The notes beneath the pieces are model-generated. The model worked only from the letters and a program-made list of their open reading frames with translations. It was not told where the DNA came from and did no database searches. From positions 62,001 through 126,000 of the forward strand of contig JAIDOW010000026.1 of NCBI GenBank assembly GCA_029063085.1: a stretch of 64,000 nucleotides of DNA. The letters are read 5' to 3'. This DNA comes from Lachnospiraceae bacterium (GTDB lineage Bacteria; Bacillota; Clostridia; Lachnospirales; Lachnospiraceae). Of the stretch, positions 28,575-36,060 are shown one piece after another (position 1 is the first letter of the stretch; each line of letters begins with the position of its first letter). The translations under genes and the position numbers were made by a program.

Positions 28575-28596
28575 ACAATATACATATGTATATTGT
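28575..28596. promoter_or_regulatory. 22-bp perfect palindrome between dinB and acetyltransferase, possible operator
   Basis: The half-site ACAATATACAT is followed exactly by its complement. It lies just past the predicted rightward transcription start and abuts a leftward TATAAT (28568-28573), so one bound repressor could affect both genes. Confidence 0.45.
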
Positions 28597-28645
28597 ATTA
28601 CAGTTGAAGCAGTAGTGCAAATACCTTTTGGGGAGAAGTATATTT

Positions 28646-29467
28646 ATGACAGAAATACCATTAAGCGACGGACACATTTTATCTTCATTTTTTAAACATG
28701 CAAACGACAGCTGTCCAGAAGCCTTCCTTCAGGGCGTAATGGGGCGCGGATTTACAGATTCTTTGGATCATCCTGCCTACGGCATTATACAGGTAGGAGA
28801 TTTTTGTTTTCTGGACGGTAATGAAGAGGATTCTTCCGACCAGAACACTTTAGCTTTATTAAATGATCATTTCCACAATTCGGGCATGATATTTATTCCG
28901 CTCTCTGAAAGCTGGAACCGCCAGTTTGATATGGACCCTGTCTATTCCAAAGATATCCGGTATGCACTAAACAAACCGGATATTCAGGATTTTAATAAGG
29001 AACAGCTCATATCTTATATCTGTCAAACTGCCTATGATACAGATTACCCGGAAACAGCTGCCGAAAGCGATTTCATTATACAGCCTATTAATGAAGACTA
29101 TTACCATACGGTACAGCAGCATACATGGAGTAAAGACTTTACTTCCAATTATCCGAACTACTCTGCATTTAAACAGCTGGGATTTGGATTTCTCATAATT
29201 GAAAAGAAAACCGGCACGCTGGCCGCAGGGGCATCTTCTTTTTCTTCCAGCCTTAACAGTATTGAAATTGAAATAGCCACTAATCCTGATTACCGCAAAC
29301 GTGGTCTTGCCACTGCTGTCTCTGCAAGAATGGTCTTAGAATGTATCAAGCGGAACAAATATCCTAGCTGGGATGCTGCAAATCTGATATCTGTGGCAAT
29401 TGCCCAAAAATTAGGATATTGCTTCAGAGAAGAATATACTTGCTATAAACTAGTACATTGTGCATAA
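28646..29467 (+). CDS. GNAT-family acetyltransferase
   Basis: A 273-residue protein with a C-terminal GNAT domain. IEIEIATNPDYRKRGLATAVSARMV holds the acetyl-CoA-binding R/Q-x-x-G-x-A-type loop, and the final strand reads GYCFREEYTCYKL. The N-terminal 120 residues are a separate alpha/beta part as in ZmaR-like/GNAT acetyltransferases. GGGGAG supports the ATG. Substrate unknown. Confidence 0.85.
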   Translation: MTEIPLSDGHILSSFFKHANDSCPEAFLQGVMGRGFTDSLDHPAYGIIQVGDFCFLDGNEEDSSDQNTLALLNDHFHNSGMIFIPLSESWNRQFDMDPVYSKDIRYALNKPDIQDFNKEQLISYICQTAYDTDYPETAAESDFIIQPINEDYYHTVQQHTWSKDFTSNYPNYSAFKQLGFGFLIIEKKTGTLAAGASSFSSSLNSIEIEIATNPDYRKRGLATAVSARMVLECIKRNKYPSWDAANLISVAIAQKLGYCFREEYTCYKLVHCA

Positions 29468-29606
29468 TTAATTGATCTCTTACAAAGAAAATTTTTCTGA
29501 GAGTACCGCTTCACAAACATCGTCTAGCGGTAGCTTGGAGAGTAGTGCTATCAGAGAAATCAGCAGGCGAAAGGGGCAATGTACTAACATAACAATTAAA
29601 AACAAA

Positions 29607-29620
29607 ACGGGAATTCCCGT
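29607..29620. promoter_or_regulatory. 14-bp palindrome in the leader of the epimerase-like gene
   Basis: ACGGGAATTCCCGT is perfectly symmetrical and sits 25 bp before the start codon, upstream of AGAAGGGAG. It could be an operator or a small translational hairpin. Confidence 0.3.
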
Positions 29621-29644
29621 ATCAGAAGGGAGAATACAAAATAA

Positions 29645-30649
29645 ATGAAAACAAGTTGCAAAGAGGTACAATTAAACGGTGCACCGGTAATCGAAATGAA
29701 AGCAGGGGGATATCTTGCGATTATCGCACCAACTGTAGGCAGTAATATTGCAAGACTTAGAGATTGTACAAACAAAATTGAAATCCTCCGCTATCATAAG
29801 GAAGCACCCATTAAAAAACTGACTGCTTCTCCGGAAGTATACGGTCTGCCGACCCTTTATATTCCAAACCGCTTAAATCATGGTAAATTACGGGTTTCTG
29901 ATGCCACTTATCAGTTACCAGTTAACGAAGGAAGGTTTCAGAACTATATTCACGGTTTTTTGCACAAAAGAAATCACACTGTTCTGGAAACAAAAACGGA
30001 TGGTGACAAAGCCATTGCCAAAACAAGATATATCTATGATGAGAATGATCTGTTCTTTGAGTATTTACCGATAAAATTCCAGGCTGATTATGAATTTATA
30101 CTGGATGAGGACGGTATGCATTATCATTTTACCCTGACCAATCTCTCAGATAAACAGATGCCTTATGGTGTATGCAACCATTCTGCATTTAAAGCACCTT
30201 TTATCAAAAAAAGCAGGGGAAAAGATATCCGTATTCAAATTCCGGCAGTAAAACGCTGTATCGTAAATGAACGCCGTCTTCCCACCGGTGAATTGCGTGA
30301 TCTGTCTGCCTATGATGAAAAATATGTAAACGGCACCCAGCAAGTAAGTAAAGTACCGATTGACAACGATATGTACCTTATTGAAACCGGCGAATTAGAT
30401 GGGAAACCATTTTATGGTACAATCATAACAGATAAGACTACAGGCAGACGTATCTGCTATGAGGTGGATAAAACCTTCAAATTCTTTATCGTGTGGAACG
30501 ACAGAGGAACCAAAAATTATTACTGTCCGGAGCCCATGACATGGATGATCGACGCACCTAATCTCGATCTTCCCGCAGAAGTGACCGGCTATATAGAACT
30601 TGCCCCAAATGAGAGTAAGACCGTGAGTGAGCATATATTTACAGCATAA
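29645..30649 (+). CDS. Aldose 1-epimerase homologue
   Basis: A 334-residue galactose-mutarotase-superfamily protein. YGVCNHSAFKAPF near residue 180 corresponds to the catalytic-His strand, preceded by LYIPNRLNHGKLRV and IHGFLHKRN. The C-terminal acidic segment is YYCPEPMTWMIDAPN. It is longer and clearly different from the LacX-type gene at 8 kb. GGGAG lies 14 bases upstream, somewhat far. Substrate uncertain. Confidence 0.85.
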   Translation: MKTSCKEVQLNGAPVIEMKAGGYLAIIAPTVGSNIARLRDCTNKIEILRYHKEAPIKKLTASPEVYGLPTLYIPNRLNHGKLRVSDATYQLPVNEGRFQNYIHGFLHKRNHTVLETKTDGDKAIAKTRYIYDENDLFFEYLPIKFQADYEFILDEDGMHYHFTLTNLSDKQMPYGVCNHSAFKAPFIKKSRGKDIRIQIPAVKRCIVNERRLPTGELRDLSAYDEKYVNGTQQVSKVPIDNDMYLIETGELDGKPFYGTIITDKTTGRRICYEVDKTFKFFIVWNDRGTKNYYCPEPMTWMIDAPNLDLPAEVTGYIELAPNESKTVSEHIFTA

Positions 30650-30701
30650 CGAAAACAGAATAAAAATTATAAAATGCCAAGAGCAGGAAAAAAGATTAGG
30701 A

Positions 30702-31019
30702 TTAATCAAAAAATTTTAAGATATCTTTTATGACCTGCTCTCTGTTTTTTAAACTGCCACTCAAGTTTTCTGCTATGATATTATACGACATATAATCAAA
30801 AAAGCCTTCCATAAAACTTGCATTTCTATGTACATTCAACAATACAAATATCATCTCATAAAACCGTTCCTGTTCTAAACGTTTAATAAGTGAATGCATT
30901 ATACTTCTGTCCATATGTTCATCATTTGGCGTGCAAATGATATCCCACCAGCCAGGATAACAGGTTATCCATTTGAGGAAACGGGCAGTCTGCTTATCTC
31001 TTTTCGTTAGTTTTTTCAT
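30702..31019 (-). CDS. Small hypothetical protein
   Basis: A 105-residue basic, helical protein (QTARFLKWITCYPGWWDIIC at the N-terminus, then charged helices). I recognise no family. It has GGGGAT upstream of the ATG and codon use like its neighbours. Its start faces the XRE regulator across a 260-bp gap. Confidence 0.55.
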   Translation of the reverse strand: MKKLTKRDKQTARFLKWITCYPGWWDIICTPNDEHMDRSIMHSLIKRLEQERFYEMIFVLLNVHRNASFMEGFFDYMSYNIIAENLSGSLKNREQVIKDILKFFD

Positions 31020-31280
31020 AAAGATGCTCTTTATCCCCTTTCCATATACACATTTTCTTTATCGCTTTCTTCCGTATTCTGTGATAAAATATTACTGGTT
31101 TAACAGTTAACCTCACAACAGTCCCAACTGTACATGCAAGCACACTTGGTTCGTTGCTCGCAAAAATAAAGCTTGTTAACCATATTACAGCTGAACTTTA
31201 TCACAAGAATACTCCAAAAATAGAGAATTGTCAAGGGGTAAGTTCGCATATAAGAGTTCAAATCTGAAAGGATGAAAATT

Positions 31281-31610
31281 ATGAATATAACGATCGGACA
31301 GCGAATAAAACAAAGGCGTAAAGCCATGAATATAACCGGTGCACAAATTAAAGAAAAAACCGGCATATCCACTGGAAATCTAAGTGAAATTGAAAACGGA
31401 AAATCACTGCCATCTGCTGCTGCCATCATTCAGTTATCCCAGATTTTGGAGTGTTCTACCGATTATATTCTCTTGGGAGAAACTCGTAATTCCGAGTCTT
31501 TCCCATATTCAGATGTCCAACTCAACCGTCTTGTACATTATTATCAAAAAATGTCAGAACAAGACCAGAAGGAATTACTTATGATTGCCGAAATGAAAGC
31601 TAACAAGTAA
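31281..31610 (+). CDS. XRE-family helix-turn-helix regulator
   Basis: A 109-residue protein. The N-terminal Cro/CI-type HTH (residues 1-65) reads IGQRIKQRRKAMNITGAQIK...TGNLSEIENGKSLPSAAAI; the C-terminal helix pair may dimerise. AAAGG nine bases before the second ATG supports this start. It converges on the Agr-linked ABC ATPase gene 59 bp away and could regulate that locus, although no direct evidence shows this. Confidence 0.9.
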   Translation: MNITIGQRIKQRRKAMNITGAQIKEKTGISTGNLSEIENGKSLPSAAAIIQLSQILECSTDYILLGETRNSESFPYSDVQLNRLVHYYQKMSEQDQKELLMIAEMKANK

Positions 31611-31669
31611 ATCATGATTAACCTCTATACCCTTCTAAACAAGTGATTCAAACACTAAACTATTGGCAA

Positions 31670-32338
31670 TTACGTAGATATAATATGTCCATCCGCTATA
31701 TCAATCGTACGCATACACTGTTCTGCCAAATCGTGGTCGTGGGTTACAATAATTACAGTTCGCCCTTGTTCATTTATTTTTTTAAACAATCCCATAATAG
31801 CATCTGCATTATTGGAATCCAATGCACCAGTAGGCTCATCTGCCAATAAAATTCCGGGATTATTGACGATGGCTCTGGCAATAGCAACCCTCTGCTTCTG
31901 ACCTCCTGACATTTTAGAAACCGTCTTTCCCGCCAATTCCACCATATCCACCGATTCCAATGCATCCAAAGCTCGTTTCCTTTTATCCCTTTTTTTCTTC
32001 CTGGAAAAATCTAATGGAAGCATAACATTTTCCAAAGCAGTAAAATCCTCTACCAGTGCATAATCCTGCATTACAATCCCAATTCTTTCATTTCGCATTT
32101 CTGCCAATTTTTTCTCCGAAAGATTCTTTACCAATATGTCATCAATATAGTAACTTCCCCCCTCATAGCTATCAATGCATGCAAGAATGTGGAGAATCGT
32201 CGATTTTCCAGCACCCGACTTTCCTGTAATTGCTACTAATTCACCATCCTCAATTTTCATAGATATATCGTGTAATGCTTCAAATTCGTTTGTCTTCCTA
32301 ATATTATATATTTTTTTAACTTTCTCAAACCTGACCAT
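31670..32338 (-). CDS. ABC transporter ATPase of the Agr-linked peptide locus
   Basis: A 222-residue ATP-binding subunit of the MacB/LolD/Bce type. Walker A GKSGAGKST, Q-loop VMQDYALVEDFTALENV, signature MSGGQKQRVAIARA and Walker B ILLADEPTGALDS are intact. It is the last gene of the leftward operon, 13 bp after the second permease. With two FtsX-type permeases it should form a mechanotransmission-type transporter that exports the upstream secreted protein or protects the cell from it. Confidence 0.95.
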   Translation of the reverse strand: MVRFEKVKKIYNIRKTNEFEALHDISMKIEDGELVAITGKSGAGKSTILHILACIDSYEGGSYYIDDILVKNLSEKKLAEMRNERIGIVMQDYALVEDFTALENVMLPLDFSRKKKRDKRKRALDALESVDMVELAGKTVSKMSGGQKQRVAIARAIVNNPGILLADEPTGALDSNNADAIMGLFKKINEQGRTVIIVTHDHDLAEQCMRTIDIADGHIIST

Positions 32339-32351
32339 ATTTCTCCTCCTG

Positions 32352-33614
32352 TCAATAATTTGTCTTTAAAATCTGATTAGCCGATGTATTTTTTACAATA
32401 GTTTGCGGAAACAGCCATGTTGTAAAAACATAACAGAATATTATTCCTGCACATATCAACATCTGCCATATCCCAATCTGCATTGCTGTATTCCTCCATT
32501 TCCCCAACACCTGAAACCATCCTATAGAAAAGAGAAATAAACCAACTGCTGCCAAAACCGCTACAAGAGAGCTACATAAACTGATAAACAAACACTGTTT
32601 CCACTGCATGCCACAGATATAATAAATTGCATAATTTTTTAAATGCTTTTTTACAGATATAACACCTGCACTAATCCCCGCTACTACAATAAATATAAAT
32701 GTACATAATGCAATGGGAAGAAGATCATTAAGTTCTTTAAAAATATATTTTTGACTCCTTTCTCTTATATCCGATAAAGCGGCTGTATGATGAATCCTTG
32801 ATTCCTGATTCAGCCTATTTATATTCTCTCTAATAGTGAATTCAGATATATTGTCTGGATAAATGACAATAGTTCCTGCGGTAACCTGTCGCTGGAAACC
32901 CTTTTCCGAATTTAACCGGAAGTTTAAATATGAAAACTCCTGCTTATTCATGTTTCCCAATATCTGAGAGTCAGATAAAATAAACAATGGGATTCTTCCT
33001 TCACTCTCATAATCATAGGTATAATAAAAATCCCTGTAATCGCCCTTCGGCTGTGCCAAATCGTTATGATAAAACAAAGGCTCATTATCCTGAAGCACCC
33101 CGATAATTTCAATCTTCTGTTCCACATCTGTAAGAGGTGTACTCATTGTAACAATATCCCCGGTTTTCAACCCATCCTCATTATGTGAAACGACTGCCTT
33201 TAAAACTGTCTCGTTGTTATCCTGTTCTTTAAACCATCTTCCCTCCTCCAATTCAGGCGAAAGCCGATTAATGATATTAGGACTATAACACCATGCATTT
33301 ATCTGCATGTCATTTACATATGGCTCCCAAAGTTTTGCTACAGTAAACACCTCCTCTGCTTCTGGCAGAAATTCCTTTATCTCCTCTGCATCGCGAAAAA
33401 GAGTATGCGATTCGTTATTCTGTATCATGTCAGACATAATATATATTCCATTACAATCAAGATCTTCCTTAAATACCATGTACTTCTTCAGCTTCATCTC
33501 AATTGCTGATACCATCGAAATTGCCGCTAAAAATGTGACCACCAAAAGCAGTATGATAATCCCTTGAATTAAGAAATTTCTCTTAAAGTCTATCCATCCC
33601 AATTTAAACAACAT
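32352..33614 (-). CDS. FtsX/MacB-type ABC permease, second subunit
   Basis: 420 residues. One N-terminal membrane helix (about 14-35, GIIILLLVVTFLAAISMVSA), an extracellular domain of about 250 residues, then three C-terminal helices (around 300-320, 345-370 and 385-405). This is the four-helix FtsX-like plan. GAGGAGG overlaps the end of the preceding permease gene, 2 bp away, so the two are coupled. Sequence resemblance to its partner is low, consistent with a heterodimer. Confidence 0.85.
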   Translation of the reverse strand: MLFKLGWIDFKRNFLIQGIIILLLVVTFLAAISMVSAIEMKLKKYMVFKEDLDCNGIYIMSDMIQNNESHTLFRDAEEIKEFLPEAEEVFTVAKLWEPYVNDMQINAWCYSPNIINRLSPELEEGRWFKEQDNNETVLKAVVSHNEDGLKTGDIVTMSTPLTDVEQKIEIIGVLQDNEPLFYHNDLAQPKGDYRDFYYTYDYESEGRIPLFILSDSQILGNMNKQEFSYLNFRLNSEKGFQRQVTAGTIVIYPDNISEFTIRENINRLNQESRIHHTAALSDIRERSQKYIFKELNDLLPIALCTFIFIVVAGISAGVISVKKHLKNYAIYYICGMQWKQCLFISLCSSLVAVLAAVGLFLFSIGWFQVLGKWRNTAMQIGIWQMLICAGIIFCYVFTTWLFPQTIVKNTSANQILKTNY

Positions 33615-33616
33615 AC

Positions 33617-34792
33617 TTATCCCTCCTCCATTCCCTGCATTACATTGCCATCCAGTTTTCTACAAACCAGCTTATATAACAAAACAGAAGTTACAGCTAT
33701 ATACAAAAAACCTAAAATTCCATACGTTTTCGGTGTATAGGATGCACTGATATAAGTAAATGCCCGGCTTATCAAAGGAAACATAATAAAATGAAATACT
33801 AAAAGTGCTACAAAATAAGACATTCCTGATATCACTAGGCACTCCGCAAAATACATTACACGTGCTCTGTTTAAAGTCATACCACAAAGTCGATAAATTA
33901 TAAGTTGCTTTTTTCTTTGCAGCAATATATATTCATAAAGCATAGCCAATACCACACCTGACATTCCCATCATCAAGACACATAACAATGTTAATGTATA
34001 ATAAAATCTTGTACTATCCCTATCAGGCATCTCAAATCCTGACAGTTCCACTTGGTCTCCAAAACAGGCAGATACTCCCTGTTCAATGCTTTTATAATCG
34101 TTTCGGTTCACGTAATCATCAAAACAAAATGATAGAGAAACTACTTCACTCTGACCGTGCAATGTTGTAACTGGCACATACGGAGAAGCAGAAAGACCAT
34201 CGATATGTCCAATACATTGATATTCCTTTCCGTTTAACACAATTTTCCCATTTTCATTCCTCTTATACTGTTCTACCGCAGCCGCCTGCTCCGGTATCGG
34301 AAATTCCAAATCCTCTCTGAGGATAAGGCAAACAAGTTCCCCCTGTTCCACCTGCTCCTTTGTAAAATAATCTCCATCCAGCAACATATTATTTTCCTGC
34401 CACATTTTTTCAACCGGTGCAACCGTAACATTTTCTCCAATAACAGCAAAATCTGTGTATGTAGTCAGCAGTGAATTCATTACCGGATCTTCTCTCCTTT
34501 CACCTGGCATCAGCACTCCCATAGAAAGATAACACCGTTCCAGCAAATCCGGCTCCATTTCCATCAGCATACTCATAACCTCCTCCTTAGTCACAGACTC
34601 TGTCCCACTAAAAGCCAGTTCCACAGACTTGCTCCCGTATTGCTCCTCTAACTGCTTTTGCTCCAAATGATGGTAAAGTCCGAAGAAAAAATGAATGATA
34701 ATGGTGGAGGAAATGATAGATAACAAGACAAGCAAAAATATGGCAGGCTCACGCCGGACAAAATTTTTTATATTAATATAAATATATTTCAT
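33617..34792 (-). CDS. FtsX/MacB-type ABC permease, first subunit
   Basis: 391 residues from MKYIYINIKNF. Membrane helix near residues 18-40 (IFLLVLLSIISSTIIIHFFF), a large extracellular domain, then three C-terminal helices, two of them LCVLMMGMSGVVLAMLYE and LGFLYIAVTSVLLYKLV. An ATG at 34846 would lie inside the perfect hairpin and lacks a Shine-Dalgarno, so I prefer 34792, after AGGATGG. It is the first transporter gene downstream of the secreted-protein gene, separated by that hairpin. Confidence 0.83.
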   Translation of the reverse strand: MKYIYINIKNFVRREPAIFLLVLLSIISSTIIIHFFFGLYHHLEQKQLEEQYGSKSVELAFSGTESVTKEEVMSMLMEMEPDLLERCYLSMGVLMPGERREDPVMNSLLTTYTDFAVIGENVTVAPVEKMWQENNMLLDGDYFTKEQVEQGELVCLILREDLEFPIPEQAAAVEQYKRNENGKIVLNGKEYQCIGHIDGLSASPYVPVTTLHGQSEVVSLSFCFDDYVNRNDYKSIEQGVSACFGDQVELSGFEMPDRDSTRFYYTLTLLCVLMMGMSGVVLAMLYEYILLQRKKQLIIYRLCGMTLNRARVMYFAECLVISGMSYFVALLVFHFIMFPLISRAFTYISASYTPKTYGILGFLYIAVTSVLLYKLVCRKLDGNVMQGMEEG

Positions 34793-34816
34793 CTCAAACA
34801 CCATCCTAATAGTATA

Positions 34817-34848
34817 ATATGGTAAGAGCCGGAAGGCTCTTACCATAT
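34817..34848 (-). terminator. Perfect 14-bp stem-loop between peptide and transporter genes
   Basis: ATATGGTAAGAGCC and its exact complement flank a 4-nt loop. No T-run follows on either side, so it more likely acts as a partial terminator, a 3'-end stabiliser or an RNA-processing site than as a full stop. It could keep peptide mRNA more abundant than transporter mRNA. Confidence 0.6.
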
Positions 34849-34861
34849 TGATTAATCTGTT

Positions 34862-35233
34862 TTATTTTATCTGGGTATAATATGTTTTAGCAACCCCAGA
34901 AGCCGGAGCTGAGGAATTATAAACCTGACCAACTCCTTTTGCACGGGATTTACTGATTGTTCCGGATGCTGATATCTTATTCCCACTTGAAATCACACCA
35001 CCAGTAGACTTTATTGTTTTTAAATCTGATCCATTACCACTATATTCTTGCAAAAAAACCATGCAGTATGTTGTAAATCCACTGGTATTCTTTAATGTCA
35101 CTTTCCCTGTGGATCCACTAAGACTTCCTGTAATACTACCGGATGCAGCCGCAAATGCGGTCATCCCCATAGAGCACACCAATAAGGCTGCACAAACAAC
35201 AAATGTCTTCATTTTTCTTTTCATATTCTTCAT
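34862..35233 (-). CDS. Small secreted protein of the Agr locus (candidate bacteriocin or signal effector)
   Basis: A 123-residue precursor. A strong Sec-type signal peptide (basic MKNMKRKMK, hydrophobic core, cleavage probably after MTAFA) leaves a mature part of about 94 residues. It is rich in Ser, Gly and Thr, basic, with one Cys, beginning ASGSITGSLSGSTGKVTLKN and ending KTYYTQIK. I recognise no family; it lacks lactococcin-972 and lantibiotic features. AGGAGG eight bases before ATG is the best Shine-Dalgarno in the operon, and the start overlaps the agrB stop (ATGA). Linkage to agrBD and an FtsX-type ABC transporter suggests a quorum-regulated exported peptide. Confidence 0.8.
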   Translation of the reverse strand: MKNMKRKMKTFVVCAALLVCSMGMTAFAAASGSITGSLSGSTGKVTLKNTSGFTTYCMVFLQEYSGNGSDLKTIKSTGGVISSGNKISASGTISKSRAKGVGQVYNSSAPASGVAKTYYTQIK

Positions 35234-35802
35234 AACGCTTTCCTCCTAAATTTTCTTCCCTGCAACAATTTTACAAGGAGCAGACTGATTGTAACAGTTA
35301 CATAATACTTAGAATCTATCACATACAGAACGATAAGAAGTATAAGGTTACACAACAATATTATATTTAATTTTTTCTTATGCCTGTGTTGTTTTTCTAT
35401 AGAAACCATCTCCTGCTGCCTCTCCACCGGACCTGTCAGAAAGATGCCGATTATGGACAATATCCCAAGAACCAGTATTATTTCCGGCACATCAAACAAA
35501 AGCAGAAACCTCTTTCCCAAAACAGACAATAGAAAAATACCATTTGATATCAGAAAACACCTTCCAGCTGTCCTCGCATGATATCCCCCTGCCGTAATAC
35601 GCAGGGAACAGAATACTGCTGCAAAAAACAGATAGTGTATCAATTCATCCAGCAGCAGACTGATTATCAGCATTGACAGCAGTATGCTTCCATTTAGCAG
35701 TATAACTTCTATCCCATATGTATACAATTCTCTCTTTTCAATATCCAGCACTCTATTCTTTATCAGATAAAATGCGATACTGTCAGAAATCTTTTCCAGC
35801 AA
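35230..35802 (-). CDS. agrB: AgrB-type membrane peptidase
   Basis: A 190-residue integral membrane cysteine protease that cleaves and cyclises the AgrD propeptide. The catalytic pair His75 and Cys82 lies in the family signature RITAGGYHARTAGRC, with seven-residue spacing as in Staphylococcus AgrB. Several hydrophobic helices surround it. Start is TTG with GAGG about ten bases upstream, overlapping the agrD end by 20 bp. It overlaps the secreted-protein gene by 4 bp, so agrD, agrB and the effector are coupled. Confidence 0.93.
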   Translation of the reverse strand: MLEKISDSIAFYLIKNRVLDIEKRELYTYGIEVILLNGSILLSMLIISLLLDELIHYLFFAAVFCSLRITAGGYHARTAGRCFLISNGIFLLSVLGKRFLLLFDVPEIILVLGILSIIGIFLTGPVERQQEMVSIEKQHRHKKKLNIILLCNLILLIVLYVIDSKYYVTVTISLLLVKLLQGRKFRRKAL

Positions 35803-35941
35803 TCTGTTTTTCCTCTTTTTCTTCCTTCAGACACGCTGGCAGATCCGGTTCATATGCACAAACCAATGATGCCGAATCTGCACAGGAAACTGCTGCCCTT
35901 TCAAGCATATGCTGAAGCAAATTTTTTCTTTTTTCCTCCAT
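35783..35941 (-). CDS. agrD: AgrD-like cyclic autoinducer propeptide
   Basis: A 52-residue propeptide, short enough to be missed by gene finders. An amphipathic N-terminus (MEEKRKNLLQHMLERAA) is followed by the core SCADSASLVCA and the conserved tail YEPDLPACLKEE (P-x-x-P-x-x-L). Aligning that tail with known clostridial AgrD proteins puts Ser25 at the ring-forming position, predicting a five-residue ring S-L-V-C-A closed as a lactone; Cys28 is the alternative. The strong-SD-like AAAGGGG precedes the ATG, and the gene directly follows a LytTR-type operator. Confidence 0.85.
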   Translation of the reverse strand: MEEKRKNLLQHMLERAAVSCADSASLVCAYEPDLPACLKEEKEEKQIAGKDF

Positions 35942-36007
35942 CTGTTTTTCCCCTTTCTATATTGTTGTTCCTTACAAAAGGGAGAATAACACAAATAAAT
36001 AAAAAAA

Positions 36008-36052
36008 TGTAAAATCATGCGTGTTTTGTCATTTTTCGTGTGTGTTTTGTCA
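36008..36052 (-). promoter_or_regulatory. LytTR-type operator and promoter of agrD-agrB-peptide-ABC
   Basis: Two identical 11-mers (GTGTTTTGTCA on the plus strand) at 36021-36031 and 36042-36052 are spaced 21 bp, two helical turns, as LytTR regulators require. Minus-strand TTTACA (36008-36013) follows 7 bp later with a weak -10 (TTATTC, about 18 bp on), typical of an activator-dependent promoter. Confidence 0.7.
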
Positions 36053-36060
36053 AAATGGGC

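Noticed and set aside
28575..28596. Palindrome read as a terminator between divergent genes
   Set aside because: No loop and no T-run, and it lies between divergent promoters where a terminator is not needed.
34862..35233. Lactococcin 972-type bacteriocin
   Set aside because: The two-permease transporter recalls that group, but the mature peptide lacks the Trp/Tyr-rich motif and the ~700-residue partner protein.
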